NCBI RefSeq assembly: GCF_964204865.1
Contig: NC_135263.1
Coordinates: forward strand, 4,466,501 to 4,530,500
Direction of reading: 5' to 3'
Origin: Styela clava
Taxonomy: Eukaryota; Chordata; Ascidiacea; Stolidobranchia; Styelidae
DNA: 64,000 nucleotides
A program made the position numbers and the translations under genes. The notes below the pieces were generated by a model. It made no database searches. It was not told where the DNA came from and was given only the letters and a program-made list of their open reading frames with translations. Below, one piece after another: positions 47,701 through 58,529 of this stretch. Numbering within the stretch: position 1 is the stretch's first letter; the number at the start of each line of letters is the position of its first letter.

Positions 47701-50700
47701 TGCTAGATTTAATCACGATCTCAACAAATTCCTTGAGCTATTTTTTAGATAAAACATTAAAATTTGGAATTAGTTTGATTATGGCAGCATCAGGCGAGCA
47801 AGATTGAATTACACAACGGGCCAGATTTGGTACGCGGGGCGTGGTTTTCCCATGTCAGGGATAAACCGTTGAGAGAGTCTATTTTTTTTTTTTAGTTTCT
47901 GTTATTTTGGTTTCTATTTTGATTTCTATTATTACTATTAAAAGTGTGAAATTGCAACTCAATAGGAATTCAAAATAATTCCCATTTACCACTTCGGCTC
48001 CGGTGAAAACATGTCTAAACTCGACTCTCGACTGCACAGCTCTATTTCAAATCCCCGCAGACACAAATTTTCGGTTTCGGACGAACCTTGGGGCCAGTGC
48101 CGTATTTACCATTAGGCAAGTCTATTACCATTAGACTCGACATTCGATCGAATAGACATTCATATATGATTTATTTTTAAATTTCAGAGATCTGTCCCAA
48201 AATATAAAGGGTTTCGAATTTTCGAACATGATACTTATTTAATTCTTCAATCAAGCTAATAATTTTTTTCTCATTTATTTTACGTTTGGAAGGTTAAATA
48301 ATCAAAGAAGGATAAATAAATGAATTTGTTTATATTTGAAAAACTTGAGTTTTTTTAGGTCATTATATATTCTACCATTATCGGATCTTTTTTTATCTCA
48401 TACCGGCTGATTTAAAAAAAATGAATGATAAATTTATTTATTAATTGGTTCATGGATCCCCTCCCTCTCGCGACTACAAACGGGTAATATGACGTCGGGT
48501 TTGATATCACAGCATCTAGTCTCTTAAAGTGCTTTCAAACTCAACTTATTATACATTCTACTCTTACCCTGACTAAAATTTCGTGTTTCAAGCAGTTTGC
48601 AAATCCATTTATGACGCCATTATACATTTCATGTATCAGCGAAGGCGTATTATGACATCGAGCAATCGCTGACAAGTTCTTCCGTGACTGCCAGACCACT
48701 CTGGTCATTACTCGGCCATTCTTTTCTCCTCATCTTCCCGCCAATCGCCCCTTCTGCCCTTTGTTTCTTTTATTAAATTATTATAATTGTTTCCTATTTT
48801 AAAGGGAATGAAAGGTGTCAAAGGGGAGACAGGCCCAGAAGTGAATGTTACAAAACTGCAAACAAAAATAATGAAAATGCTTGGTAGGTAAAAGGATGAA
48901 GTCTTGTCTACTTTAGTATTCTGTAGTAATTTGTATTCTGAAGGTATTCGGTTTTCTGCATTTCATAATTTCGAATATTAACAATGCACCGTTGAAATAA
49001 CACAGGGATCAGTGGTGCAACAGTACGTTCGCTCCGAACGCTTGAGAGCTAATTAACAATGTTAGGCTAATAGGATAACGCCAATCAACTGAAATGGGAA
49101 TTGGAAATAATTTTCATTATCACCCAGAGTAAACAAAAACTCTATGTTAATTTTGACGTCATAAGTTACAAAATAATCTCTGTGACGTCATAACAGAAAT
49201 TGTCATCCATTGATGTATGATGTCATAAATTTATTAACTTCGCGTGAAATACGTTAGTTGCAGGCTATCCATATGTAGGCTTACCTTACGTCCCGCTTTT
49301 TAGCGTCATGTCCCGCCGTCTCGACAAGTCAGCCAAAAGTCCCGCTTTTGCGTTCAGCCATCCACCACAATACACGGACATGTTCTCGTTTCTGTTGTTG
49401 CTGTGTAGCGCAACACTAGCCTACTGTAACAAATCACATGTAAAATCAATTTTAATTGGTCCTGTTCGGATGTTCACGTGAATGTAACATTAAACAACGT
49501 TTTTTTAAAGGTGTTATCTACAGAAAAGCATGCTTGGGCGAATAAGTAAATTCTCAATGCTCGAAAACGGCAGACTATTTCATTATTCTTTATTTCTTTT
49601 GCTGTACATAAAAAAAATCTAAATTCGGATCATTTGTATCGTTAGCGTCTATTCCTTTCTATTTTTCGAACTGAACCCGACATTTAGACAGAAAATATGT
49701 GCATGAACTCTCGATGACAATATGGTCAATGAAGACAGCCCGGATGGCTTAAATCTAGGCCTATGTAGTAAAATCGGAAACTGTAAAGTTACAGGAGGCG
49801 TCCCGCTTTGAAGTCAAAAAAATATGCTAACCCTATCTATATGGGGTTATGAGAATACATTACCGTTACAGATGCATAGAATGGAAGGACAAGTGTGACT
49901 AGGCGTCTTTCCAACCTTATTCTAACAAAGTCTATTCATTTAATATCCAGGCGCTAAAGGTTGTGAAGAACTGAAGGAGGTACACGGACTCACGGAACCT
50001 GGTTACTATCTGATCCGGTCTGAAGGCAGTAATCTGCCCAGTTACGTTTATTGTGATTTTCGCGTTTACGAAGGTAGGTGACACGTAGATAGAAATATAA
50101 TTCTAAGGTGAATATAAATGAATTCAAAAACGTGGTATATTTCAAGAAGGAACAGTATTTTTCGCTCTCCTATTTAATCTTATGAAACCCAATATTTCAT
50201 CCAAAAATTTGGCTGATTTATTATAACTAAAAGGGAATATGTTCATTTCGTCAAGCTTGTTCGCCCATATATTCGCCTAAGCTAAAACTATGGGCGACCT
50301 TCGTTACTATAAATTTCAGCATTGCACTAACGTAAATTGGACTCTATAACTCCACACGTTCATATAACACTGAATAATATTCATCATTATTTCCCAATGC
50401 ATCTTGGTTTCAGCCAGGTGTAACAACTTGTAATGGACTTCTGAAACGAGGTGTGCGATTTAACCTGGGCGAAATTGGTAACTTTTTAACGAGAAGGAAT
50501 CAAGCAGCTTCCATTCAGGAAATAAGTTGTAGTAAGATGATATTTTATGGTTTATTAAGTATACTAATATCACAGATATTCTTCGGGCCGAAACCCAATA
50601 AATTAGCCATTTTTTTGAATTTGATTTGAAAAAAATAGAGCTACTAATTTTATTGTCGAAAGTAAGAAAAATTATCTAAACAAACTGACCTTTGCAGCGC

Positions 50701-53700
50701 CCGATAATAGATGCAGTTTGACCAAAACTAATAGGTTGATTTTAAAAAATTAAAGATTATTCTTTCACGCAGTATTGATCATATTACACATATTATTTAC
50801 TTTTCAGGCAATGTATCCACAACCTGTCATGAACTGAGGCAGCGTAACACAACCATAACATCTGGATTTTACACATTAATTTCGCTCATAGATCTGACTA
50901 CATTTAAAGTTTATTGTGATTTTTCAAGTGGAAAAGGTATGGTTAGGTCTAATTTATAATCATTCGTTTGATTCAACTCTGACTCATAACATTGAAAAAA
51001 AAACATTGAATCGGTAAAAGTTTTCAACACCACTATATTCCTTGCCATGTGAAATCATTGGCTTTTGTCATCATAATTTTTTCAAGTGATCCAAAGGTCT
51101 ATTCTCAGACAATAAAAGTTCACCCTTGAAAATTTTTGCTTAAAAAGTTCAAAAAAAGGATGCCGTGAATCATTTGAAACAACTCTCATTTTCCTAATTT
51201 GCGCCCACAATGCTTTTACTCTGCTTTCTGAGATGTTTTTATTTATTTTTCGAATTATAAAATTCTGAAATATAAGCAAAATCTGCTCTCAAAATTTTCG
51301 ATTCATCACCAAATTAGATAAAAATTCCCAACTATTAAAATATAAATATTTAGTGTATGGTACAGTCTTCTGTCTTTTAGATTTAATTTGTTTTTGCGTT
51401 ATAGAATGAAAGTTCAAAACCACTTTCCTAGAGAATATAGATGCACAAGCTGTGAACCGACGCAGGGTATGTCGTTGGGGATATTTATTTCCCAGATGAT
51501 TGCTGGACTTCTCACTGCGTAGGGTGGTTCACATCTGGAACAAATACCTTTTTAAACAATCTCATACTCGACACGGACTGGTAAACAGGCGAGAGTCGTC
51601 ACACGCTATATAATTGAGACTTATCACCTTTCCCTCCCCCGAAATAAATATGAAAATCTTATCCTATATTTCAGCAATCACCGAAATTCGACATGCTGAA
51701 ATGGAGGAAATAAAGTCAACTCAAAACATTTGTGGGGATATGGGCTGCTATTCCTGGATTCCGAGATACAATTTGAATCGAGAGCAAATTATCGGAATTA
51801 TCGAACAATCACGTGAATGCAGGCAATTTATAAAAGTGAGAGCTATTTAATATATTTTAATTTAATGATCTACTTTTGCATATCGGAATAAAAAGTTTAC
51901 GCTATTTTGACAAATGGAGTGAATGCGAGAAAATTGAGCTTTGCGAGAATTAAATTTCACGAGATTGGTCTTTGGACTACGTTTGCACAACACTGCATTT
52001 TTGGCTAAAACTTCTAACTGTGTGTTTCCATGAAACCACACAGGAGCGATAAGAGCAATAGCGCTAAGAAGTTATAGCCCGAGCAAAGTGGTGATTCAAA
52101 TAGTTTAGGACTTTAGGCTAACTGTTACCCAATAATTTAAAATCTTTCCCAAAAACAACTGACTTTGCACTCCGAAATACAAGAATAGATAGATTTTAAA
52201 AATCCTTTCAAGAAAACTCTATCACGCGCACAAATCAAATCATGCTGAAGCAAATTTTAGAATCGGTATATGAAGATTTGAAGTTGATTATCATCTAATA
52301 GGGGGAACACGCCAACACGGCCTATCATCCGGTTACTAGTCCATGATAAGTACGGGAATAGTTAACAAGTCATTTGTTTCAGATGCATGGACTTGATAGA
52401 ACCAACCAGCGGTTGCGAGAACCCCCTCGCGAAATCGAGGATTTCAGCAATCCTCTCGAACATAATTATGCCACAAAAAATTCGAATATGCAAAACCTAT
52501 GCAGGGTGATCAGAAGTGCGATGGCATGACGCGACAACCGCCAAGACGGCATTCCTTAAACAGTCCTTCACCGCCGAAATAACATTTTCATCGTGTATTG
52601 GCTGCTTTATAAACTAACAATGATATACAAATAAAGCACGAAGTTGAATAATTCCAGTCGGGTTCGAAATGATTCAGAAACGATGTGATTTGTAAGATAC
52701 AATAACATGAGCATACTACTATCGCAACCATATTTCTTTAGGCAAGATGTGTTCAAACCCTATTTTTGTATTGGGGCTATGCTTGGGGGGTTTCCAGAGA
52801 TGGAGAAAGAATGCGTTATTGGGGAGGATCAACTTCGAGGAGAGATGATTATTGTGCTTGTGGAGAGACCGGTTAGTTGAATTCATCTAAATAAAAGATA
52901 ATTTGCTGCTGACCAATGTAGTAAAATTTTTTATTGTTGTTGTGGATTTGAATGAAGCGAACTGGCAAAGTCATGCTTGGTTGAAAACCTCTAAAATTGT
53001 ACGTCTTATATCGGGCGCCGGATTTAGACCACGAGTGGCTCCCGGGTACGCCATTTGTGAGGCCTTTCTTTGACAATGACACCGTCACCGTCACAACAGG
53101 CCTGTCACTTTTATGTAAACTGCATTATTATGACGTCATTAATTGATTTTAAATTGCGTGAAATTTGAACTTTTAGCCCTACAAGCAAAATACGTGTACG
53201 TATTTTTAATTTATTTTAATCCAATCGATTAAAAAATAGACGAATATCAGTTTTATAAAATTCTTAACCGCCATCAGACCAATTTTCTTATTCAAATTGT
53301 TCTCCGATAACCGTTTTTAAAAATGTTTTTTCAAACTGATCTCTCTAGAGCAGCGTTTCCCAAACTGTGTTCCGCGGAACACTAGCGTTCTGCGAGCGTC
53401 TTCGAAGTGTTCCGTGGAAAAATAATAAAAACTACATCTAAAATGGAACGTGAAGTTGTCGGCCAATTGACCGTTCGATATCATGTCACCATCGGCCTAA
53501 AGTGGACTACTTGGGCGGCGTAGTAGCATTTACGTTAACCGTCGGCCAAGCTTGTTGACTGTTAAGTTCATTTTCAAGTTTAGAAAAATCCTTTTGATTT
53601 GCTATAGGCAAACAATTAGGTCAAATTAAAGAATAAAGGCAAAAGGTCAATTCTTCCTCCATCCCTGCCTGGTTTTACTTGAAATGCTGAAAAAATTACT

Positions 53701-56700
53701 CATTTTTGCTCTATTTAGTAGATAAAAAAACCGCAGTTCTGCAGCTCACAAAATTGCGGCAAGTACTTCTATCTCCATTAGACGTAACAGTAGAGGCAAA
53801 CACTACGTAATGGGAAGTAAACGACATAGCCTGGTAAAATGAATGAATTGATCCATATACACAGCATTTAAATTAAGAAACAATAAAACATTTATAATAA
53901 ATGCAATATGTAAAATATTCAATCATATTTTAGGCATGTTCAACACAATTCTGTTAGTTTTGGCAGCGCATTTGGCAACTCGCCACGAGAACCCATTGGG
54001 AACCGCTACATTACACCGTTTTTGTGATCAATTTTACCCTTTCATTTTTTGGTGTTCCGCGAGGCAAGATGAAAAGTGTAAGTGTTCCGTGGCCGAAAAA
54101 GTTTGGGAAACGCTGCTCTAGAGTCTACTCTAGAGACAATGTTAATCGCTCGGCGATGTGAGGCATCGTGCCATGTGTTAAGGTGCGTACACCTACACTG
54201 GATGCCATATGCGCCCGCCACCGCACCTCTTATTACACTGCATGGGTTTGTAGGTTCAAAAGCGAGGCAACGCTCCGACAATGGACGCCATCTTTTGCCT
54301 ATTGTTCTCGGCCATCTAACACGGCGCCTTATGAGAAGTTGGCACACAATCATTGAAACATACCGGTACTTACTATTTTCACTAATATTTTAGGTAGGAA
54401 ATTTTGAAGGTCGCGTTTTTAAGTAGAATCTTAGCCTAACACGTTGATATTCTTCCATTATTGCCAAATTACATTTATAGCACATTAAATTGTCCTTGAA
54501 GACAAGTATACCGGTTCCGAGTTGCTTCTGAAGTAAGTTGTTCATTCTGATCGTCATAATTAACCATTTGACAATGGCATTCCTTATCACGTCACAGATG
54601 AAAATTTGTATTTATTCGTCGAAATGACCGGCCGACTCAACTTCGCTTCAATGGCCCCTTCTATTTTCTGGTTAACAATTTTCGTTCGTCAAGCTCATTA
54701 ATGCCCTACTCCTCAGTTCCAAGCTGTACTAGAAGAACAATTGACATTGTAGGATTGTTATGGAGACATTTTACAGCGTCAAATTGACGTAACACTAAGA
54801 AATCTTCGAAAAGATGACCAAAAATGGTTCTACGTTGTGTTTGTGGTCAAATTTACAGCATTAGATATTTTTTTATTCTTAATATGGTTATATATTTAGG
54901 TAGCATATAGATTTAAGTTCAAAACCCATCCTCCTAACCCATTTTCGTTGTTTCGCGTTTCCCAAATATGGCACAAGATGGCAACCATGAACATGTTTAA
55001 ACATTAGGCAAGTTGGTTGCCGGCCCTTGGTTCACGTGAACCCTGGTAGGTTACCACTGAATGAACAAGTGATTAAATTAGTTTAGTGAAAAAAATTTAT
55101 GAAGCTTTTTTGAAATTTAGATGAAATTTACCGAATTTAGACCATTTGTTTTATTTACTATTAGGAATGAGATTTAAGTTATCTATCTGTTGCTAGGACG
55201 TTATGTTGGTCTGATAATACAATTCAATTAAAATATTCACTACAAAGATAAAACCAGACTATGTGTTGTAATTCCAGGCACCTGCATTAACAACAAGTAT
55301 AAATGTAATTGCGACGCAGGCAGTGGAACTCAGGGCACAGATGAAGGCTATCTCACTGATAAGACAAAATTACCTGTGAAAGAGCTCAGATTCGGTGATT
55401 TGAATCAGTCTAATGAATTTGTATGGCACACACTTGGCAAGCTTGAATGCTGGGGTGAAGGTAAGTTTCTCCATTTTTACAAGCAGTTAGTACAATCGCA
55501 ACACTCGGCTTAATCAACTAGTACATACTCGCATCGCACCTCAGATTCCATAACTGTGGAGTCCTAAAATTACTGAATAGGCAATATGCCGATTCTGGCC
55601 GCGGTTTAGAATATTGTTACTCAAACTCCAGCTCTCACCTCCAAGATAATGAAAAGTTAATCAACGCATGCTATAATGGGTTTTGGAATTTTTTTTTGGC
55701 TGACCCAAGCCATCCACACCTTATGTACAAAACCCAGACTGAAAATCAAGTGAGTGGTTTTCATATGCGAGCCATGCTAGAATTGCCGTTCAGGGATAAC
55801 TAGCTTAAATTTTAGTCGTTTTTTAGTCAATAGCCCAGATTGGTTCTTCCCCATCGAGCGATTAACCGTAATCAGCCATATAGTTAGATTTAGACACACA
55901 AAACTCCAGAAACACATCTTTTACAAGAACTGCAGTTACTCATTTATTATGAGGAGTTTTAAATACCCAGCCTATTTAGTAAAGTGGCAGTGGTTTGAAA
56001 TAGAGATTTCCCGCCTGAAACGCTTAACCCTAACTGGCAACTGGCACATTTCATTTTCGAGTAAGCCTTGCTACAAGCATCCTCAATACAAGTCATTTGA
56101 GTTGTGAAAAGGGCAAATAGCATTTGTCTTTCCCGTTACTGCTTTGAGAATGATTTTTTTTTTCTGAGACAATCAAATTGGAATTTGGCCGTTTATCTTA
56201 TTGATTTCGTTATTCTATGCTTGCTAACCTGAACAAGCTTAAACTAAGGCTCCTAGGTTAGCATCCCGGAGGATGAGGCGTGCAACCTTTAATACAGGAG
56301 GGCCAGATACAAATAACTGGGTAAAGCCGCGGGCCGCACCTTAATTTAACATATCTTATGACAGGCGTTGTTTGCTTCTCACAAGCTAGCCGTTAGGGCA
56401 TTGCAATGTCATAGGTATAGATAATAAATTGGATACAGTTATAGACTTTGCAACAAAAGGGATTGGGATTACTCGCCCGTACCAGATTGAACTAAATTGA
56501 AAACTAAATTGAAAAGCACGCACCCATTCAAAATTCGCACCTCTCCGCGGGTCGCACATTTTTTTATTCTGGGCCCCATTTGGCACGCGGGCCGCAGGTT
56601 GCACACTCCTGTGCTAGATGATTGCTGAACTCCTCGTAGTCGTAGGGTGTTTAACGTAACCCCGTTCGATTAAAGCTCCTTTAACCAATTAGGTTGATGC

Positions 56701-56892
56701 CTCTGAAACAAAACTTAGCTAACAAATCTTAAACTCGATTTGGACTGGTAGGTGGCGTAACCCCATATGGCACTAAGTCGTGTTATCGGCTTCCCTTTCC
56801 CTTGGGATAAATGTGAAAATCATTTATTCTAACATTATATCATACGAGTGTGTTGCTACATTTGTAATACTTCATTAATTTTTGCAGCCTAA
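41713..56892 (+). CDS. Secreted collagen-like protein with CNTNAP-type fibrinogen-like C-terminus
   Basis: Exon 1 (41713 to about 41930) encodes a signal peptide (MALKVAVYFVILSCVLQY), a Cys-containing linker (GESCNVINLHCG) and Gly-X-Y (GKRGPIG). Further exons join in phase: 48805-48883 (GMKGVKGETGPEVNVT), 49951-50073 (GCEELKEV, PGYYLIRS, VYCDF), 50418-50531, 50808-50936 (TCHELRQR, SGFYTLIS, KVYCDF), 51675-51835 (CGDMGCYSWIPRYN, IIEQSRECRQFIK), 52742-52871 (RYWGGST, YCACGETG), 55278-55460 (YKCNCDAGSG, YLTDKTKLPVKEL, LECWGE), 56888-56892 (stop). The order QSxxCRQxIK, YWGG, CxCG, CNCD, DxGxLTDKxxLPVxxL, GDxN is the signature of the fibrinogen-like domain of contactin-associated proteins (CASPR/neurexin IV). 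Compared with its paralogue, exon 1 has lost 14 nt in the collagen part and its original donor. A replacement donor GTAAAG at 41931 leaves phase 2, so an unseen exon in 41931-48804 is needed, or this locus is damaged. Expected to be an oligomeric secreted lectin- or adhesion-type protein. Confidence 0.75.
42060..42400 (-). mobile_element. hAT MITE adjoining a Merlin-like terminus
   Basis: 'taatacaggcgggtcagatg' with 'cgcgggccgcacc' matches the 56284 and 59838 hAT elements. A reversed Merlin-like end ('acacatactacggaagtacc') follows at 42385-42402. In intron 1 of the collagen-like gene. Confidence 0.55.
42592..42885 (+). mobile_element. hAT MITE, degraded TSD
   Basis: 5' end cagtggttttcacaccacg and 3' end 'ccgtttgagaatcactg'. 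Flanks acataata and gcctaatg agree at 5 of 8 positions, with TA at the centre of both. Confidence 0.6.
43030..43170 (+). repeat. 'GTCCATG' repeat, partial
   Basis: Contains 'atggcgcaccacggcctctc', 'ctggtttccagtt' and 'gcgaggattccagcaatcc', matching the 17560 and 52305 copies but with a central deletion. Confidence 0.5.
43865..44037 (+). repeat. ~36-bp tandem repeat
   Basis: Five imperfect units of 'cgtaacaatttctattggtt' plus 'agcggtttttt'. A minisatellite in intron 1 of the collagen-like gene. Confidence 0.8.
44203..44501 (+). mobile_element. hAT MITE with 8-bp TSD CTCTAACC
   Basis: 5' end cagtggctgtcaacatttta, 3' end 'ggttgagaaccggta'. CTCTAACC is duplicated at 44195-44202 and 44502-44509. 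Internal 'gtggcccagttttgttgcgc' matches the element at 2963-3241. Confidence 0.88.
44716..44945 (+). mobile_element. rearranged Merlin-like MITE with internal inversion
   Basis: Both outer ends carry the family terminus ('atactcccgaagtatgcgta' and 'cttaaggagcacc'). Inside, the 'ggttggggttaagccataat' block and its reverse ('attatggcctaaccttaacc') face each other. This looks like two partial copies or an inversion. Confidence 0.65.
45740..45850 (-). repeat. tRNA-like pol III box sequence
   Basis: On the minus strand, 'tttagttggttttgtggtta' (A-box-like) precedes 'acccgggttcgagtcctgg' (a perfect B box GGTTCGAGTCC at 45764-45774) by about 55 nt. No acceptor stem pairing could be drawn, so this is more likely a tRNA-derived SINE head than a tRNA gene. 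Confidence 0.35.
46890..47035 (+). repeat. degenerate short tandem repeat, GCGGCGAAATTTCC type
   Basis: At least six units of a ~16-nt motif ('atgcggcgaattttcc', 'cgacgagatttccta', 'ctgcggcgtattttcc'), reverse orientation to the array at 2092. Preceded by 'aacagtttttatcacaaata', the complement of the text after the 2092 array, so the whole element is duplicated and not just the motif. Confidence 0.7.
47566..47866 (-). mobile_element. hAT MITE copy, 4673 family
   Basis: 'caggggtcaaaagtttgcc' at the left and 'gccagatttggtacgcgggg' with 'tggttttcccatg' at the right. Same order as 60415-60710. In intron 1 of the collagen-like gene. Confidence 0.6.
47870..48800. other. intron 1 sequence, nothing recognised
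   Basis: No bounded repeat and no collagen-type exon visible. This is one of the places where a missing exon of the collagen-like gene could hide. Confidence 0.4.
49276..49835 (+). mobile_element. hAT-like element, TSD TCYATATG
   Basis: The 5' end taggcttaccttacgtcccg and 3' end 'aatatgctaaccctatcta' (to 49835) are imperfect inverted ends. TCCATATG (49268-49275) and TCTATATG (49836-49843) match at 7 of 8 positions. 'gtcccgcttt' and 'cgtcccgcttt' lie near both ends. 560 bp, in an intron of the collagen-like gene. Confidence 0.75.
51520..51672 (-). repeat. 'GTCCATG' repeat adjoining the splice acceptor of exon 51675
   Basis: Reverse copy whose 3' boundary text in other copies is 'aaatcttatcctatgctgcg'. 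Here it reads 'aaatcttatcctatatttcag' and the AG is the acceptor of the exon. The repeat therefore appears to supply the acceptor region. Confidence 0.6.
52305..52460 (+). repeat. 'GTCCATG' repeat copy
   Basis: 'ccggttactagtccatgata', 'atttgtttcagatgcatgga', 'accagcggttgcgagaac'. In the intron after exon 51675-51835. Confidence 0.65.
53351..54115 (+). mobile_element. hAT element with 8-bp TSD CTCTAGAG
   Basis: The 5' end cagcgtttcccaaactgtgt pairs with the 3' end 'aaaaagtttgggaaacgctg'. CTCTAGAG is exactly duplicated at 53343-53350 and 54116-54123. 765 bp, with 'gtgttccgcgg' and 'gtgttccgtgg' sub-terminal repeats. No transposase frame. In the intron before exon 55278. Confidence 0.92.
56278..56614 (+). 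mobile_element. hAT MITE (gtgcaacctttaatac family)
   Basis: The left end 'ggcgtgcaacctttaataca' and right end 'ccgcaggttgcacactcctg' match the element at 59838-60170 in order. No exact duplication found. In the last intron of the collagen-like gene. Confidence 0.7.
56635..56830 (-). repeat. 'GTCCATG' repeat, diverged
   Basis: 'gtagggtgtttaacgtaacc', 'aaactcgatttggactggta', 'cggcttccctttccctt'. Lies just upstream of the last exon. Confidence 0.55.
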
Positions 56893-57077
56893 GCTCGTTG
56901 AAGAATTGAGGAATTGCTTTCTCTCATATATTCATGCATCAGCAATCAGAAATTTACATCTTCAAAGAAACCACAAGAGACAGCTCTCAGTCATTTAATT
57001 CCAATCATGCCAAAAAACAATCGAAAGAGGCACTGAAATACAGTAAAATTTAATAATACAGAAACTATTTGATGAAG

Positions 57078-57088
57078 AACAATAAAAT
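57078..57088 (+). terminator. polyadenylation signal for the collagen-like gene
   Basis: 'aacaataaaatag' contains AATAAA about 190 nt beyond the TAA at 56890-56892. Confidence 0.5.
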
Positions 57089-57252
57089 AGACAATATCTT
57101 TATTTTATAATACCGATGTGCTCGCATATTTTCGCACATAAGATCGAACCTTGGCTCTATTTTTGTGATAGTGACGGGTCTCAGCATTGGTTCCAAATAT
57201 TTCGAATTTGGTCGATATTTTATTTTAATATAAGTTAATGCCAAACAATATT

Positions 57253-57395
57253 TTACCGCGCCCCCTCTTGAACCCTTTCGCGACCCACCGATTGGTTGGA
57301 ACCCCCATTGAACTCTTTCGTGACACCGGTTTGTTGGGACCACCGCCATTGAACGCTTTCGTGGCCCACCGCTTGGTTGGTCCCTCCATTTCGAA
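57253..57395 (+). repeat. ~57-bp tandem repeat, GC-rich
   Basis: Three imperfect units containing 'tgaac.ctttcgtgacccacc' and 'ggttgg.acc.cc' text. Unusually GC-rich for the area. Reads as a minisatellite within a hAT-like context. Confidence 0.65.
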
Positions 57396-57773
57396 GCGTC
57401 CATAACTAGGGCACTGAAATACAAATCCCCTGCAATTTGTAAATATCATTCTGATACAAGTAAATGACAAACTTAGAATTTGAAGCCCCGGTGCAAACTT
57501 TAATTTAGTTGGTTTTCAAGTAAACCATGAGCGTGCCAAATGATACTGCAGCCTAAATAATAAATTAGTTCATATCATAAAATTCGTTTTACTTATTTTT
57601 ATATTTTCGAGAAAAGGGATGAACTTTAAGTAACATATTAATTAGAGGGGCCCACGTAGTTCTATAGCATCCTCACCCAGTGAATTCCTAGACCAGACCC
57701 ATATTGACAAAATAACTCCAAATTTGAGTTATATATTGCAGAATTTGCGCAATCGTTTGTCACATAAAAATTG

Positions 57774-57989
57774 GGTACTTCCGTAGAGTGTGTACCAGGT
57801 TAGGGTCAGGCCATAATTTTGTTCCGATTTTCCCTATTTTAGTTCTATTACGAGTTAGGGGACTGTCTGTGTGAGTCAAGTGAATATGTCAAGTCAAGCC
57901 CATGGGTTTCGGTCCCTTTACACAACTTGATGTAAAGTAGGAAAACAAAATTATTTACCCCCATATTATTACACACACTTCTGGAGCGT
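57774..57989 (+). mobile_element. Merlin-like MITE copy
   Basis: Starts GGTACTTCCGTAGAGTGTGT, ends 'acacacttctggagcgtt'. Confidence 0.75.
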
Positions 57990-58316
57990 TGAGTCTGGGA
58001 AATTTTACATCGGACTCCAGACCTATTACTGAAGTATATTTTGACTCAGAGGAAAGAAGGGGGCCTTCAAGGTTTAATAGTTAGTAAATATCTAAATACT
58101 ATCTCACACTTTTGGAATATGAAATTCAGACTCTTGAACTTGAAAACACGACTCTAGTTTCAGTACCAATAAAATCATGTTAAGCCGACAGATTCCACAG
58201 CCCCGATTAAAACGCGATTTGGTTTTCGAGCGGACCTCATGTCATGAACCTATTTTATATTCCTGACAAGATTTGATCTGTTGGGGGTGGTGATTTGTAA
58301 TTTATAAGAAAATTTA

Positions 58317-58527
58317 GTACTCCCGTAGTGTGTGTACCCTGTTAGGGTTTTTCCGAATTTTATTTATATGTCTCTATTTTAGTTCTATTTCGAGTTCGGG
58401 GACTGTCTGTGTTAGCCAAGTGAATATACACCCTGCGCATAGACTTCAGTCCGTTTACACAACTTGATGTAAAGTAGACGAACAAAATTAGTTACCTCCA
58501 TATTAGTACACATACTTATGGAGCGCC
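58317..58527 (+). mobile_element. Merlin-like MITE copy
   Basis: Starts 'agtactcccgtagtgtgtgt', ends 'acacatacttatggagcgcc'. Only 330 bp from the preceding copy, same orientation; the telomere-like block is partly lost. Confidence 0.75.
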
Positions 58528-58529
58528 CT

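Noticed and set aside
51405-51450. extra exon of the collagen-like gene after 'gcgttatag'
   Set aside because: The incoming phase gives an immediate stop, and the other phases stop within a few codons.
54042-54393. overlapping ~100-residue frames on both strands
   Set aside because: They straddle the end of a hAT element and its duplication; frames on both strands reflect a locally GC-rich stretch.
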